DNA from: Metabacillus halosaccharovorans | GTDB lineage: Bacteria; Bacillota; Bacilli; Bacillales; Bacillaceae | Direction: 5' to 3' | Length of the DNA stretch: 64,000 bases | NCBI RefSeq assembly: GCF_002019635.1 | Contig: NZ_KV917372.1 | Coordinates: 1,550,001-1,614,000 of the forward strand | Shown here: piece after piece, positions 26,580 through 35,497 of the stretch | How the letters are laid out: the number at the start of each line of letters is the position of its first letter | Numbering within the stretch: the first letter of the stretch is position 1 | Position numbers and translations under genes: made by a program | Notes under the pieces: generated by a model | The model's input: only the letters and a program-made list of their open reading frames with translations | Told to the model about the DNA's origin: nothing | The model's database searches: none

Positions 26580-28064
26580 TTAGTCATTTTGAATCTTATA
26601 TTGCTTTGGTGTCATGCCAGTATATTTTTTAAAAACCTCAGAAAAGTGTCTATAGGTTAAATATCCCACTTCCTCACTGACATCTGAAATTTTCCTCCCT
26701 TCTTTAAGCATGATCTTTGCTTGTTCCATCCTATATTTTGTTAGATATTTTATATAAGTAAGTCCGATTTCCTCTTTGAATAGTAAACTAAAATAGTTTG
26801 GATTCATATCCACGACATTTGCTACTTCCTGAAGTGTTATATCTAGATTATAATGGCTTTCAATATATTTCTTCGCTTTCTCAACAGCTTTGTGTTTATT
26901 TGTTTTTTTAGAACCATTGATTAAATCAAACATCATTTCCATCTGCCTAAACAACCACTCTATCATCTCATCTTTTGTTGTTTGCTCACGAATTTCTTTT
27001 TGAGGATAATAGCCCGATTGTTTTATATCTTCCCCTGTTTCCTTAACAACCTCCAAACCTAAATAGACAAGTTTTAATAGTTCACTTTCTATAATATCTG
27101 GATTTAGCTTTTTTAAATCGATCCATTGTATATATTTTGTTAATTGATCTAGCAACCCTTCCTTATCACCAGTTCTCATATAAAACAAAACAGCTTCTTC
27201 TTGGGCGGATAAGTTTTCAGGGATTTTATCATTAGTCCCAACATCTTCAAATCGGGTCCATCCTTTGCTGTCCAAAAATCTTCCGTATCTTAAAGCATGT
27301 AAAGCTTCCCTGTAACTCTTTGTTAAATCTGTTATTCTTTCATAGGTTTGTCCGGAGCCAATTGTTACCTCTTCACGTTCTGTCCAAATGATCAACTGGT
27401 TTGAAAATAATTCAAGTTTTTCTTTCAAATGAAAGAATACTAGTAGGTGCGTGGAGCCATTCCAAACGGGCACAACCTTGTAGTCATCATTATTATCTAT
27501 TGGAAAGCTCTTACCTGAATAAGCAATGACTGTTGTTCCTATTATTTGTCCTGCTTCACCCTCTCCAAAACACTCCCTCCACTTAGCTTCTATTTCTTTG
27601 TTTCCTAGCATTAATTCTAACGTTGCTTTTTCTAATAACTCCTGTCTATTTTCATCCCATCTCGAGCGGAGCTCCGTAACTTCATTATCTTTCTTTATTT
27701 GAAAAACAATTTTCTGAAGGGCTTCCTCAATCATTGGAATCGTAATAGGTTTTTGCATGTAATCAAGCACACCCAATTTTAAAGCTTTCTTAACATATTC
27801 AAACTCGTTAAAGCCACTAAAAACAATGCATTTTGTTTCTGGAGCTTCTTTTAAGACTTTACTAACTAACTCCAATCCATCAATACCGGGCATTCTGATA
27901 TCAGTGAAGATGATATCTGGACGTTCAGTGTAAAAAAGTTCTAAAGCAGAATTTCCGTCTTTTGCTGTACCAACTACTTCCATACCGTATTTAGACCAAT
28001 CGACCATTTTTCTCAAACCTTCGATTACAATAAATTCATCATCATAAATTGCGACTTTCAACAT
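26580..28064 (-). CDS. YesN-type response regulator (REC + AraC HTH)
   Basis: A 494-residue regulator. The receiver domain has YDDE at 7-10, phospho-acceptor Asp55 in IIFTDIRMPG, and a switch Lys in DYMQKP. A linker follows, then the AraC-type double helix-turn-helix near residues 395-492 (SHYNLDITLQEVANVVDMNPNYF and HFSEVFKKYTGMTPKQY). The gene overlaps the kinase gene by 23 bases. It probably activates the importer-GH78 operon and the divergent symporter gene through the CTGWAAAAA repeats. Confidence 0.93.
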   Translation of the reverse strand: MLKVAIYDDEFIVIEGLRKMVDWSKYGMEVVGTAKDGNSALELFYTERPDIIFTDIRMPGIDGLELVSKVLKEAPETKCIVFSGFNEFEYVKKALKLGVLDYMQKPITIPMIEEALQKIVFQIKKDNEVTELRSRWDENRQELLEKATLELMLGNKEIEAKWRECFGEGEAGQIIGTTVIAYSGKSFPIDNNDDYKVVPVWNGSTHLLVFFHLKEKLELFSNQLIIWTEREEVTIGSGQTYERITDLTKSYREALHALRYGRFLDSKGWTRFEDVGTNDKIPENLSAQEEAVLFYMRTGDKEGLLDQLTKYIQWIDLKKLNPDIIESELLKLVYLGLEVVKETGEDIKQSGYYPQKEIREQTTKDEMIEWLFRQMEMMFDLINGSKKTNKHKAVEKAKKYIESHYNLDITLQEVANVVDMNPNYFSLLFKEEIGLTYIKYLTKYRMEQAKIMLKEGRKISDVSEEVGYLTYRHFSEVFKKYTGMTPKQYKIQND

Positions 28065-29829
28065 CCTTCATCCATCTCCCTTCATTAGGGTTGAATCGAA
28101 TAATAATTTTCGTCCCCTTATTAATTTCACTTTCTATTTTTAAGGAACTAGTAGGACCGTAGTAAATGGCTAATCTCTCACGTACATTTCCTAATCCATA
28201 TCCTTTTTCCGTCATTTTCATGTCTTTTATTCCAATTCCATCGTCTTCTACAGTAAACAAGACAAACTCTTTATTTTCTTTTCTTCCTGTTAGAAGAATT
28301 GTCCCTTTCCCTACTTTGGGCTCTAGCCCATGATAAATGGCATTTTCAACAAGCGGCTGAAGCAGTAACTTTAAAACTTCTTGGTCCATAAGTGATTCGT
28401 CTATTTCTTGAATATAAGTAAATCGATCACCAAACCGTATATTTTGAATGGTCATATAGTATTCAATGTGTTTTAACTCCTTATGAAGAGGGATTACTTC
28501 TTTCCCTTTACTTAATATAATTTTAAAACTTTCAGATAATGAAATGGCCATTTTTCCAATATCCTCATGATTGTGAATCATAGCCATCCAATAAATCGAG
28601 TCAAGCGTGTTATAAAGAAAATGTGGATTAATTTGTGATTGCAAAACTCTTAGTTCGGTTTCTCTCTCTTTTAGCTGAGACTTTATAAGTCTTTCGTTTA
28701 GTTCTTTATTTTCTACCGCCATTTTCTTAAACGTTTCTCCAATTTCTCCAACTTCATCATCTTGAAATTTTTCATCAAATTTATTAGATCCTTTTGCCCA
28801 GGCAATCATCATTCTTTTTAGTTGCCGTAAAGGACGAGAGATTGTATCAGATAAGATAACTGATAGGATTACGGCACTTATGGCAATAAGAACTGCGATA
28901 AGGTTTGTAACCGCTCTTATTTTGTGTGGCTGTTTAAACAGCTCCTCCTCCTTGATTAAATAGGCAAATATCCAGTCAGTTGTTTTATTTGTGTAGTGGC
29001 TTACTACAAATTCTTCCTCTTGCATTATATTAGAAATGTCTGATAAATTTTTTTTCGATAAATCTTTATAAAAGGTTGGATTCGAAAAATAAACAGGTTT
29101 TACTTCTTCTTCTGTGGAATCTAAAATTATATATTCGTCATTGTTAGTCCGATTCATCATATCTGAAAACATAGATTTATTGATATTGACAATCAATAGC
29201 CCAATCTTTTCTTGATCACTTGTTACTGGATTCCGTAATAGTTTTACAGATGAAAATGTTTTATTTACGTCCTGGTCATCTAATACATTGTCATGGAAGA
29301 AAATCTCCTTCCCTTTAGCATTCAAGGCCTTTTGATACCACTCACTTGATCTAATTTCGCTACTTTTATTTTCTTTTTCATAGCGACCCGCATTATCAGA
29401 ACGCCCGTAACAAACCGCACGAAAATGGTTATCAAATAAACAGACTGAATCAATATATTTTTGTTCTACCACATAATCTGACATAATTTTTTGTAATTTA
29501 CTTGATGTACCTAGTTTTAGAGACTCCTGCTCTACATCCGATATTGATCCGCTTTCAATTAACTGTTGACGCAAGTCCTCATTTGATAATATAAACCGCT
29601 CCATATTAATGACATTACGTAGCAAAAGATCTGCTTTCTCACTAATGGATTTTAAGTTATTTTCATTTGATTGCAGATGGTTCTCCACTAACGTTTCTTT
29701 AGATGTATGGTATGAAACCACTCCAATAATAAAAATTGGAGGTAACGACAATGCAATCATAACTGCTAAAAAGCGATTTCGAATTCTACGAAATCGGAAA
29801 TACGAAATAAATTTTAGAAAATTTAACAT
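28042..29829 (-). CDS. YesM-type sensor histidine kinase
   Basis: A 595-residue sensor kinase. It has a first transmembrane segment near residues 18-40, an extracellular Cache-like region, and a second transmembrane segment near 305-325. A HAMP domain (SRPLRQLKRMMIAWAKG) follows. The His_kinase domain has LQSQINPHFLYNTLDSIYW, and the ATPase domain has PLVENAIYHGLEP and EDDGIGI. The ATG follows AAAGGAAGG. It is paired with the overlapping response regulator and most likely senses a rhamnose-containing oligosaccharide outside the cell. Confidence 0.92.
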   Translation of the reverse strand: MLNFLKFISYFRFRRIRNRFLAVMIALSLPPIFIIGVVSYHTSKETLVENHLQSNENNLKSISEKADLLLRNVINMERFILSNEDLRQQLIESGSISDVEQESLKLGTSSKLQKIMSDYVVEQKYIDSVCLFDNHFRAVCYGRSDNAGRYEKENKSSEIRSSEWYQKALNAKGKEIFFHDNVLDDQDVNKTFSSVKLLRNPVTSDQEKIGLLIVNINKSMFSDMMNRTNNDEYIILDSTEEEVKPVYFSNPTFYKDLSKKNLSDISNIMQEEEFVVSHYTNKTTDWIFAYLIKEEELFKQPHKIRAVTNLIAVLIAISAVILSVILSDTISRPLRQLKRMMIAWAKGSNKFDEKFQDDEVGEIGETFKKMAVENKELNERLIKSQLKERETELRVLQSQINPHFLYNTLDSIYWMAMIHNHEDIGKMAISLSESFKIILSKGKEVIPLHKELKHIEYYMTIQNIRFGDRFTYIQEIDESLMDQEVLKLLLQPLVENAIYHGLEPKVGKGTILLTGRKENKEFVLFTVEDDGIGIKDMKMTEKGYGLGNVRERLAIYYGPTSSLKIESEINKGTKIIIRFNPNEGRWMKDVESRNL

Positions 29830-30062
29830 AACAACCTTCCTTTAATCTTTTTTCCATACTCATTAACATCTATTTAGGTAACGCTGCCAAAATAAAAAAA
29901 CTCCTATCCAAAACAAATAAAATATAAAACAAGATAAGTAAAAATATATTTTTATTATTATAAAGATAAAACAAAACACCTGATGTGTCATTAAGTTTTA
30001 CTAGTTGGTAGATATAACTAATGAAAAATATTTAATTTAGATTGCTTCCCGCAATTCTCCAC

Positions 30063-30093
30063 CTGTAAAAAGAGCAATTTATTCTGTAAAAAG
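30063..30093 (+). promoter_or_regulatory. CTGTAAAAAG direct repeats, candidate response-regulator operator
   Basis: CTGTAAAAAG occurs exactly twice, at 30063-30072 and 30084-30093, a 21-bp (two helical turn) period. It lies about 95-120 bases upstream of the GPH symporter start and echoes the CTGAAAAA pair at 26487-26515. I read it as the operator for the YesN-like regulator encoded next door. Confidence 0.5.
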
Positions 30094-30110
30094 CTCATTG
30101 TGAACGGATT

Positions 30111-30125
30111 TAGAAAACGCTTTAA
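30111..30125 (+). promoter_or_regulatory. Weak cre-like site upstream of GPH symporter
   Basis: TAGAAAACGCTTTAA keeps the AAACG core but has two mismatches to WTGNAANCGNWNNCW. It lies downstream of the CTGTAAAAAG repeats and about 60 bases before the symporter start. Confidence 0.3.
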
Positions 30126-30183
30126 TATAAATAGACTTTATTTCAAATTTAAAATTAAATTATAAATATCGGAGGTAATATAA

Positions 30184-31539
30184 ATGAATTCAACTGGTGT
30201 ATGGCGCCAGCGATTAGGTTATGGAGTAGCAGATTTCTCATGTAACTTAGTCTGGCAAATGATAACGCTTTATTTAATGTTCTTTTACACAGATGTGATG
30301 GGCTTAGCCCTTGTGCAGGTCAGTTTACTCTTCTTAATTACACGTTTTGTGGATGCGATTACAGATACAATTATGGGAGTCATTATTGATAAAACAAATA
30401 CTCGTTGGGGAAAATCCAGACCTTACTTTCTTCTAGGTGCGATTCCTTTTGGCCTATTAGCAGTATTGGCTTTTTACGTACCTGACATTGGTCCTGTTGG
30501 CAAGTTGGTTTATGCTTATATTACTTATATCGGTTTATCTACTGCTTATACAATGGTAAATATTCCATTGGCATCAATTCTACCGAGTTTAACAAGTGAT
30601 GAACAAGAGCGTACAAATTTAGCAACAGTTCGGATTATTTTCTCATTTATTGGAGCTACAGCTGTAAGTGCCATTACTCTACCAATGGTAAATATGCTGG
30701 GTAATGGCTCCCAAGCCCAAGGCTTCTTTTGGACAATGGTTATTTTCGCCATTGTTGCAACCGTATTCTTCTTTGTTACCTTTAAAAACGTCGAGGAAAA
30801 AGTAAAACTTCGTCAAGAAAAGGTTACTGTAAAACAGGCATTTTCTTCATTAAAGGGAAATCGTCCTTGGTATATTTTTGCCATCAACATTGTCTTCATG
30901 TGGGGCTCTCATTTCTTTATGCAGGGGGCATTAATCTATTACTTTACGTATAATGTAGGACGTCCTGAGCTTGCTTCTGTGGTTGCTAGTATTGGAGCTT
31001 TCGTGCCGATCATTGGTACATTTGCTACACCATTTATTTCGAGAAAAATGTATAAGAAAATGTTGTTTATGATATCTAGTACGATTAATCTTGCAGGTAT
31101 TATTATTATGTTAGTTGCAGATATCAATGTAACCGGTTTAATAATCGGTGCTGTTATTGCCGCTTTAGGTTTTGGATTAAGACAAAGCATCTATTTCTCT
31201 ATGCAAGCTGATCCTGTTGATTATGGTGAGTGGAAAAGTGGAATTAGTGCAGCAGGCCTCATGATGTCATTGAATGGATTTATTGGAAAAGTAGCGCTTG
31301 CTGCTGCTGGTGCCCTTTCAGGACTTTTCATGAGTTGGGGTAATTATGTACCTAATGAAACACAAACAGCTTCGGCATTGCTCGCGATTAAAATGAATTA
31401 TTTAATCATTCCGGCTGGTATGGTTGTGATTTCAATGATTATCATGAGTTTTTATAATCTTGATAAAATCTTCCCGAAAATTCGTGCCGAACTTAATAAC
31501 CGTGATCATGCTCATCATTCAACTGAACAATCTGCGTGA
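30184..31539 (+). CDS. GPH-family sugar:cation symporter
   Basis: A 451-residue, 12-helix GPH-family symporter closely related to the protein at 243-1610. It has LGYGVADFSCNLVWQ at the N-terminus, TRFVDAITDTIMG, and DPVDYGEWKSGISAAGLMMSLNGF. GGAGG precedes the ATG at good spacing. It is co-transcribed with the short GH78-like gene that starts 30 bases after its stop. It probably imports a small rhamnoside or uronate-rhamnose disaccharide. Confidence 0.92.
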   Translation: MNSTGVWRQRLGYGVADFSCNLVWQMITLYLMFFYTDVMGLALVQVSLLFLITRFVDAITDTIMGVIIDKTNTRWGKSRPYFLLGAIPFGLLAVLAFYVPDIGPVGKLVYAYITYIGLSTAYTMVNIPLASILPSLTSDEQERTNLATVRIIFSFIGATAVSAITLPMVNMLGNGSQAQGFFWTMVIFAIVATVFFFVTFKNVEEKVKLRQEKVTVKQAFSSLKGNRPWYIFAINIVFMWGSHFFMQGALIYYFTYNVGRPELASVVASIGAFVPIIGTFATPFISRKMYKKMLFMISSTINLAGIIIMLVADINVTGLIIGAVIAALGFGLRQSIYFSMQADPVDYGEWKSGISAAGLMMSLNGFIGKVALAAAGALSGLFMSWGNYVPNETQTASALLAIKMNYLIIPAGMVVISMIIMSFYNLDKIFPKIRAELNNRDHAHHSTEQSA

Positions 31540-31569
31540 CTAACTTTTTAATAGAATGGAGAGAAAAAT

Positions 31570-33144
31570 ATGACAGCACATATCCAAAAAGTAGAAAATC
31601 AAGTTATCGATCGAAATGAAAAGTTCATATCAACAGCTGAGAACTTAAAGCCCGAGTTTGTGAAGGACACCGTAACACCAACAAACATTGTAAAAATTGA
31701 AGAAAACTCTGCTAAAATTCATGGATGGGAACCAAAGGTGATCGAATCAGCAGACAATCTATCATCCTATGATTACGGAAAAGGTGATGAAGTCATTCTT
31801 GACTTCGGCACTCATCTAGTTGGGTATCTATCTATGAATATCATTCCAGTAGGGAGCCCACCGGATGCTCCCCTTCATTTGAAGGTAACATTTGGTGAAA
31901 TGCCAGTTGAAATGGCTGTGCCCTTCTCAGAATACAACGGATGGATTAGTTCCTCATGGCTCCAGGAAGAAACGTTACATATAGATGTAATGCCAGGAAT
32001 ACTCGAGTTGCCACGTCGTTACAGCTTCCGTTACGTAAAAATCGAAGTATTAGATACTTCAAAAAAATATCGGGTTGCTTTTGAGAACCTCCAATGTGAA
32101 ACTGTGACTTCTGCAGATGTTAATAGAGTTACAGAGATTCATCAATTTGATCCAGTCCTGGATCAAATTGATAAAGTCAGTATTAAAACATTGCAGGATT
32201 GTATGCAGGAGGTTTTTGAAGACGGACCAAAACGAGACCGCCGCTTATGGCTTGGCGATCTGCGATTACAGGCCCTTGCTAATTACGAAACATTCCAAAC
32301 AAATGATTTAGTCAAGCGCTGCTTGTATCTATTTGCCGGTGTTCCTGATAATAAAGGGAGAATTTCTGCAAATTTATTTATCGCTCCTTCCCTTATTCCT
32401 GACGACACCTATTTGTTTGATTACTCACTGTTGTTTACGACAACATTATTTGATTATTATGAAGCAACAAAAGATACTAATACATTAGCAGAGCTTTGGC
32501 CACTTGCTTACAGGCAAGTTGAACTTGCTCTTGAGCGACTAGATGATAAAGGAATTGTGATAGATGATGAATCATGGTGGTCATTTATTGACTGGCACGA
32601 AGATCTTAACAAACAAGCACCTTCCCAAGCTATTTTGATTTACACAATTCGTCGAACAATAGAATTGGCAAAGGTTATGAATAGTGACAAACAACTATTT
32701 TTGGAAGAACAACTTCAACGTATAGTTAAAGCAACGATTACACATCTTTGGGATAATGATAAAGGTTTTTTTGTAAGTGGTGCAAAACACCAGGTATCTT
32801 GGGCAAGTCAAATTTGGATGGCACATGCGGAAGTATTAGAGCCGGATGCAAATCGAAAGCTAATTCTTCATCTATTATCAGAGAAACCTGATATCGGGTT
32901 AACAACTCCATATATGTATCATTACTTGGTTGAAGCGTTAATTTTAGTCGGAGAAAAGAAAAAAGCTGTAGCTCAGTTAAAGGCCTATTGGGGAGAAATG
33001 ATCAAGGATGGTGCCGATACGTTTTGGGAGTTATATGATCCGGATAACAAGGATTTTTCACCATATGGAAGTTATCTCATCAACAGCTATTGTCATGCGT
33101 GGAGCTGTACGCCAACCTATCTTATCAGAAAATATCAACTATAG
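31570..33144 (+). CDS. Short GH78-like alpha-L-rhamnosidase family protein
   Basis: A 524-residue protein resembling the C-terminal half of GH78 enzymes. A beta-sandwich portion (DYGKGDEVILDFGTHLVGYL) precedes the alpha/alpha barrel with EDGPKRDRRLWLGDLR, which corresponds to the D-x-PKRDER catalytic segment of the full-length enzyme. It continues with WWSFIDWHEDL and DTFWELYDPDNKDFSPYGSY, where the conserved Glu lies, and ends CHAWSCTPTYLIRKY. It lacks the N-terminal domains found in the 901-residue GH78 at 20425-23130. It has no signal peptide and probably cleaves small rhamnosides delivered by the symporter encoded just upstream. Confidence 0.85.
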   Translation: MTAHIQKVENQVIDRNEKFISTAENLKPEFVKDTVTPTNIVKIEENSAKIHGWEPKVIESADNLSSYDYGKGDEVILDFGTHLVGYLSMNIIPVGSPPDAPLHLKVTFGEMPVEMAVPFSEYNGWISSSWLQEETLHIDVMPGILELPRRYSFRYVKIEVLDTSKKYRVAFENLQCETVTSADVNRVTEIHQFDPVLDQIDKVSIKTLQDCMQEVFEDGPKRDRRLWLGDLRLQALANYETFQTNDLVKRCLYLFAGVPDNKGRISANLFIAPSLIPDDTYLFDYSLLFTTTLFDYYEATKDTNTLAELWPLAYRQVELALERLDDKGIVIDDESWWSFIDWHEDLNKQAPSQAILIYTIRRTIELAKVMNSDKQLFLEEQLQRIVKATITHLWDNDKGFFVSGAKHQVSWASQIWMAHAEVLEPDANRKLILHLLSEKPDIGLTTPYMYHYLVEALILVGEKKKAVAQLKAYWGEMIKDGADTFWELYDPDNKDFSPYGSYLINSYCHAWSCTPTYLIRKYQL

Positions 33145-33146
33145 TT

Positions 33147-33185
33147 AAAATAACCTTGTGCACTTACACTGCACAAGGTTATTTT
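33147..33185. terminator. Bidirectional terminator shared by convergent genes
   Basis: A perfect 16-bp stem (AAAATAACCTTGTGCA at 33147-33162, complement at 33170-33185) with a 7-base loop, ending in T-runs on both strands. It serves the GH78-like gene and the convergent AraC gene. Its right arm covers the last codons and stop of the AraC gene. Confidence 0.9.
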
Positions 33186-34168
33186 CGATTCTTTCGCCGA
33201 TATTTATAAGGAGTTTCTCCATAAAATTCTTTAAACTTTCGATAAAAAAAGCTAAGACTATCATATCCAACTTGATAGGCAATCTCTTCAATGCTTTTAT
33301 CTGTATGTTGGAGCAAAGATGCCGTTTCAATCATTTTTTGTGTTTGAACAAGCTCAAGAAATGTCTTTCCTGTTTTTTCCTTTAACATATTCCCCAGGTA
33401 ATTTGAATTGAAGTTGAACTTTTTAGCTAAACCGGTTAATGTACAATCTTTATAATGCTGCTCTATAAACTGTAGGATTTCTAATATATTCATCTTACTG
33501 GATGTTTGCTCCAACTCAAAGTTCTTATCTAATTGATACACACGCATGAGTTCAGTAAAAAGAATCGGCATATAATAATTGACCATTTCCATGGAATAAT
33601 CCTGAGGATCAAAATATTCACACAGCATATTCTTCACAATGTACTGTAAATTTTCATTATGCTCTGAGTGAAATAATATATATTGATCGTGTTGTTGATT
33701 TTCAGAAATTGCATTTGCTAAGAAATTTGATACAATCCCTTTGTTGCTTAATTGTCCTAGAAGCGACATTGAAAATGTTTCTTTTTTCATAATGATATTG
33801 ACTAAAATATCATTTTCCCCGAGTGCCGGTATGCTATGAGGAACGTCCTTATCCAAGAGACAAATTTGTCCTTGAATAAGCTTTACTTCTTTTCCGTTAA
33901 GAATTTGATAACATTCACCAGAATAAACATAGTTGATTTCAATAAATGTATGCATATGCAGAGGCATATCAGCAAATCTATGATGTTTACTAATAAAGAC
34001 GGGACCTTTATCAAAGAAGAACTGTTCTAATAACCTGGGAATGGTTTGGCCCTCATCTGTAGCCAGTTCCTCTCCACCGTAATCATTTATGTTTTCTTTC
34101 GTGAGAATTTGTATTTTTTCAATGTCATCGAGTGAACGAAGGTAGTGATCGAGTTGCTGGTGATTCAT
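33179..34168 (-). CDS. AraC-family regulator with cupin sensor domain
   Basis: A 329-residue regulator. An N-terminal cupin region (residues about 60-115, HHRFADMPLHMHTFIEINYVYSG and LLDKDVPHSIPA) binds a sugar effector. The C-terminal double helix-turn-helix (ILQFIEQHYKDCTLTGLAKKFNF, then YDSLSFFYRKFKEFYGETPYKYR) binds DNA. It resembles the regulator at 46058-47023 in layout and in motifs such as H-TRF/HRFADMPLHMHTF. It lies convergent to the GH78-like gene and upstream of nothing on its own strand, so its targets are not evident. Control of rhamnose uptake or rhamnosidase genes is a reasonable guess. Confidence 0.9.
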   Translation of the reverse strand: MNHQQLDHYLRSLDDIEKIQILTKENINDYGGEELATDEGQTIPRLLEQFFFDKGPVFISKHHRFADMPLHMHTFIEINYVYSGECYQILNGKEVKLIQGQICLLDKDVPHSIPALGENDILVNIIMKKETFSMSLLGQLSNKGIVSNFLANAISENQQHDQYILFHSEHNENLQYIVKNMLCEYFDPQDYSMEMVNYYMPILFTELMRVYQLDKNFELEQTSSKMNILEILQFIEQHYKDCTLTGLAKKFNFNSNYLGNMLKEKTGKTFLELVQTQKMIETASLLQHTDKSIEEIAYQVGYDSLSFFYRKFKEFYGETPYKYRRKNRK

Positions 34169-34272
34169 TGGGACACTTCCTGTAAATGTGATAATGGTAT
34201 TATAAATGATGATGCTTTAAACTTTCAAACACTTAAAATGTCATAACATATTCATTATTTCGCATGTTGTTC

Positions 34273-35481
34273 TTACAATAAATCTATTACTAAAAAACAC
34301 TGATCATCACTTTCATGATAAGCAAATTCTGTGCTATCTATAGACTGAATAATTTTCTTTTTTAAACTTACCAGGGGAATATTTTGATTGTCTATGAGTA
34401 AAGGTTTTAAATGATTAAACCCAAAGGGATCTGTTACACCATCTGTATAGAGTAGCAATCTACTTCCTTTTTCATATGGAAGTGTTGTTGTTTTAAATTC
34501 TATCCCCTCGAAAGTCCCGATAGGAGGAAAAGATGACTGGAGTTCTTTTATTCCTGTTGTGTCTTGTAAAAATGCAGGCGGGTGACCGCCATTGATAAAG
34601 TCAATCTTCTGTGCTGCTGTATCAATCAATAGATAAATAACTGTACAATAATACATTGATTGTTCACTATTTTGAAAGAGATTGTGTAGATATTGATCCA
34701 ATTCTTTCACAACCGTTTGAGGATTTCCATCTTTTGGGATCAATCTTTGAAACAATGACTGGAGTGACATGGTAATTAATGCAGATGAAATACCGTGTCC
34801 CATGACATCCAGAATAATTACTCCATACCGGTATTTATCAATTTGATAAATACCATAAATATCTCCAGATAATTCATGTGATGCCCTATAATGTGATTCT
34901 ATATGTATACATTCATTGGAAATTCGATCTGTTAATGCTGTTTCTTGTATTTTTCTAGCAAGCTCTAATTCTCTTTTTGTTTCGATTTTAAATGTTTGAT
35001 TTTGCTTATATAATCCCAGTAATTCTTGTTGTTTTTCTTCCACTGTCTTTAACGCAGTTCTTAATTCAGAAACTGCTTTCTGTTTATCCAAGAGAGCTTT
35101 TTCTAATTCTTTTTTTGTATTAAGTAGGACATTTTCATATTCATCTCTTATTTTTATAGGAATAAGTATACACTCTATTACATTTTGGCTTTTATTTTCC
35201 CTTTTATTAGCATTTATAAGCACAGGAATTTCTTTCCCATTTTTCGCTACTAAAGAGATATACAATTCCTCTACTCTTTTTCCAATTTGAACAAGTGGCA
35301 TGAAGTAAAGTTCGTAAAACACACGAGCCGACTTAGGTAAAATTGAATGTATATGCTGTCCTATTATCACATCAGAAGAAAGATCGAGTAACTCACATAG
35401 AGTTTGATTAACTGATAGAATTACGCTATCTTCAGATAATGATAGAAATCCACCTGGTGCGCAGTTCAACTGTTCATCCAT
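34273..35481 (-). CDS. rsbP: RsbP-like PAS-PP2C phosphatase (energy stress, sigma-B)
   Basis: A 402-residue protein with an N-terminal PAS domain (residues about 10-110), a coiled coil (residues about 120-180: NTKKELEKALLDKQKAVSE), and a C-terminal SpoIIE/PP2C phosphatase domain. Metal-binding acidic residues appear in SGDIYGIY, VIILDVMGHGISSAL, LLLYTDGVTDPFG and SDDQCFLVIDLL. B. subtilis RsbP has the same layout and about the same length (403). It dephosphorylates RsbV under energy stress, which frees sigma-B. The gene lies 16 bases downstream of rsbQ, as in B. subtilis. Confidence 0.88.
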   Translation of the reverse strand: MDEQLNCAPGGFLSLSEDSVILSVNQTLCELLDLSSDVIIGQHIHSILPKSARVFYELYFMPLVQIGKRVEELYISLVAKNGKEIPVLINANKRENKSQNVIECILIPIKIRDEYENVLLNTKKELEKALLDKQKAVSELRTALKTVEEKQQELLGLYKQNQTFKIETKRELELARKIQETALTDRISNECIHIESHYRASHELSGDIYGIYQIDKYRYGVIILDVMGHGISSALITMSLQSLFQRLIPKDGNPQTVVKELDQYLHNLFQNSEQSMYYCTVIYLLIDTAAQKIDFINGGHPPAFLQDTTGIKELQSSFPPIGTFEGIEFKTTTLPYEKGSRLLLYTDGVTDPFGFNHLKPLLIDNQNIPLVSLKKKIIQSIDSTEFAYHESDDQCFLVIDLL

Positions 35482-35497
35482 TCTTTTCTCCTTAATG

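Larger units (their letters stand above)
29830..30183. other. 354-base divergent promoter region, sensor kinase / GPH symporter
   Basis: There is no gene here. It is A/T-rich and carries the CTGTAAAAAG direct repeat (30063-30093), a weak cre-like sequence (30111-30125) and the symporter ribosome binding site (GGAGG ending near 30176). I could not fix -35 and -10 boxes. Confidence 0.5.
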
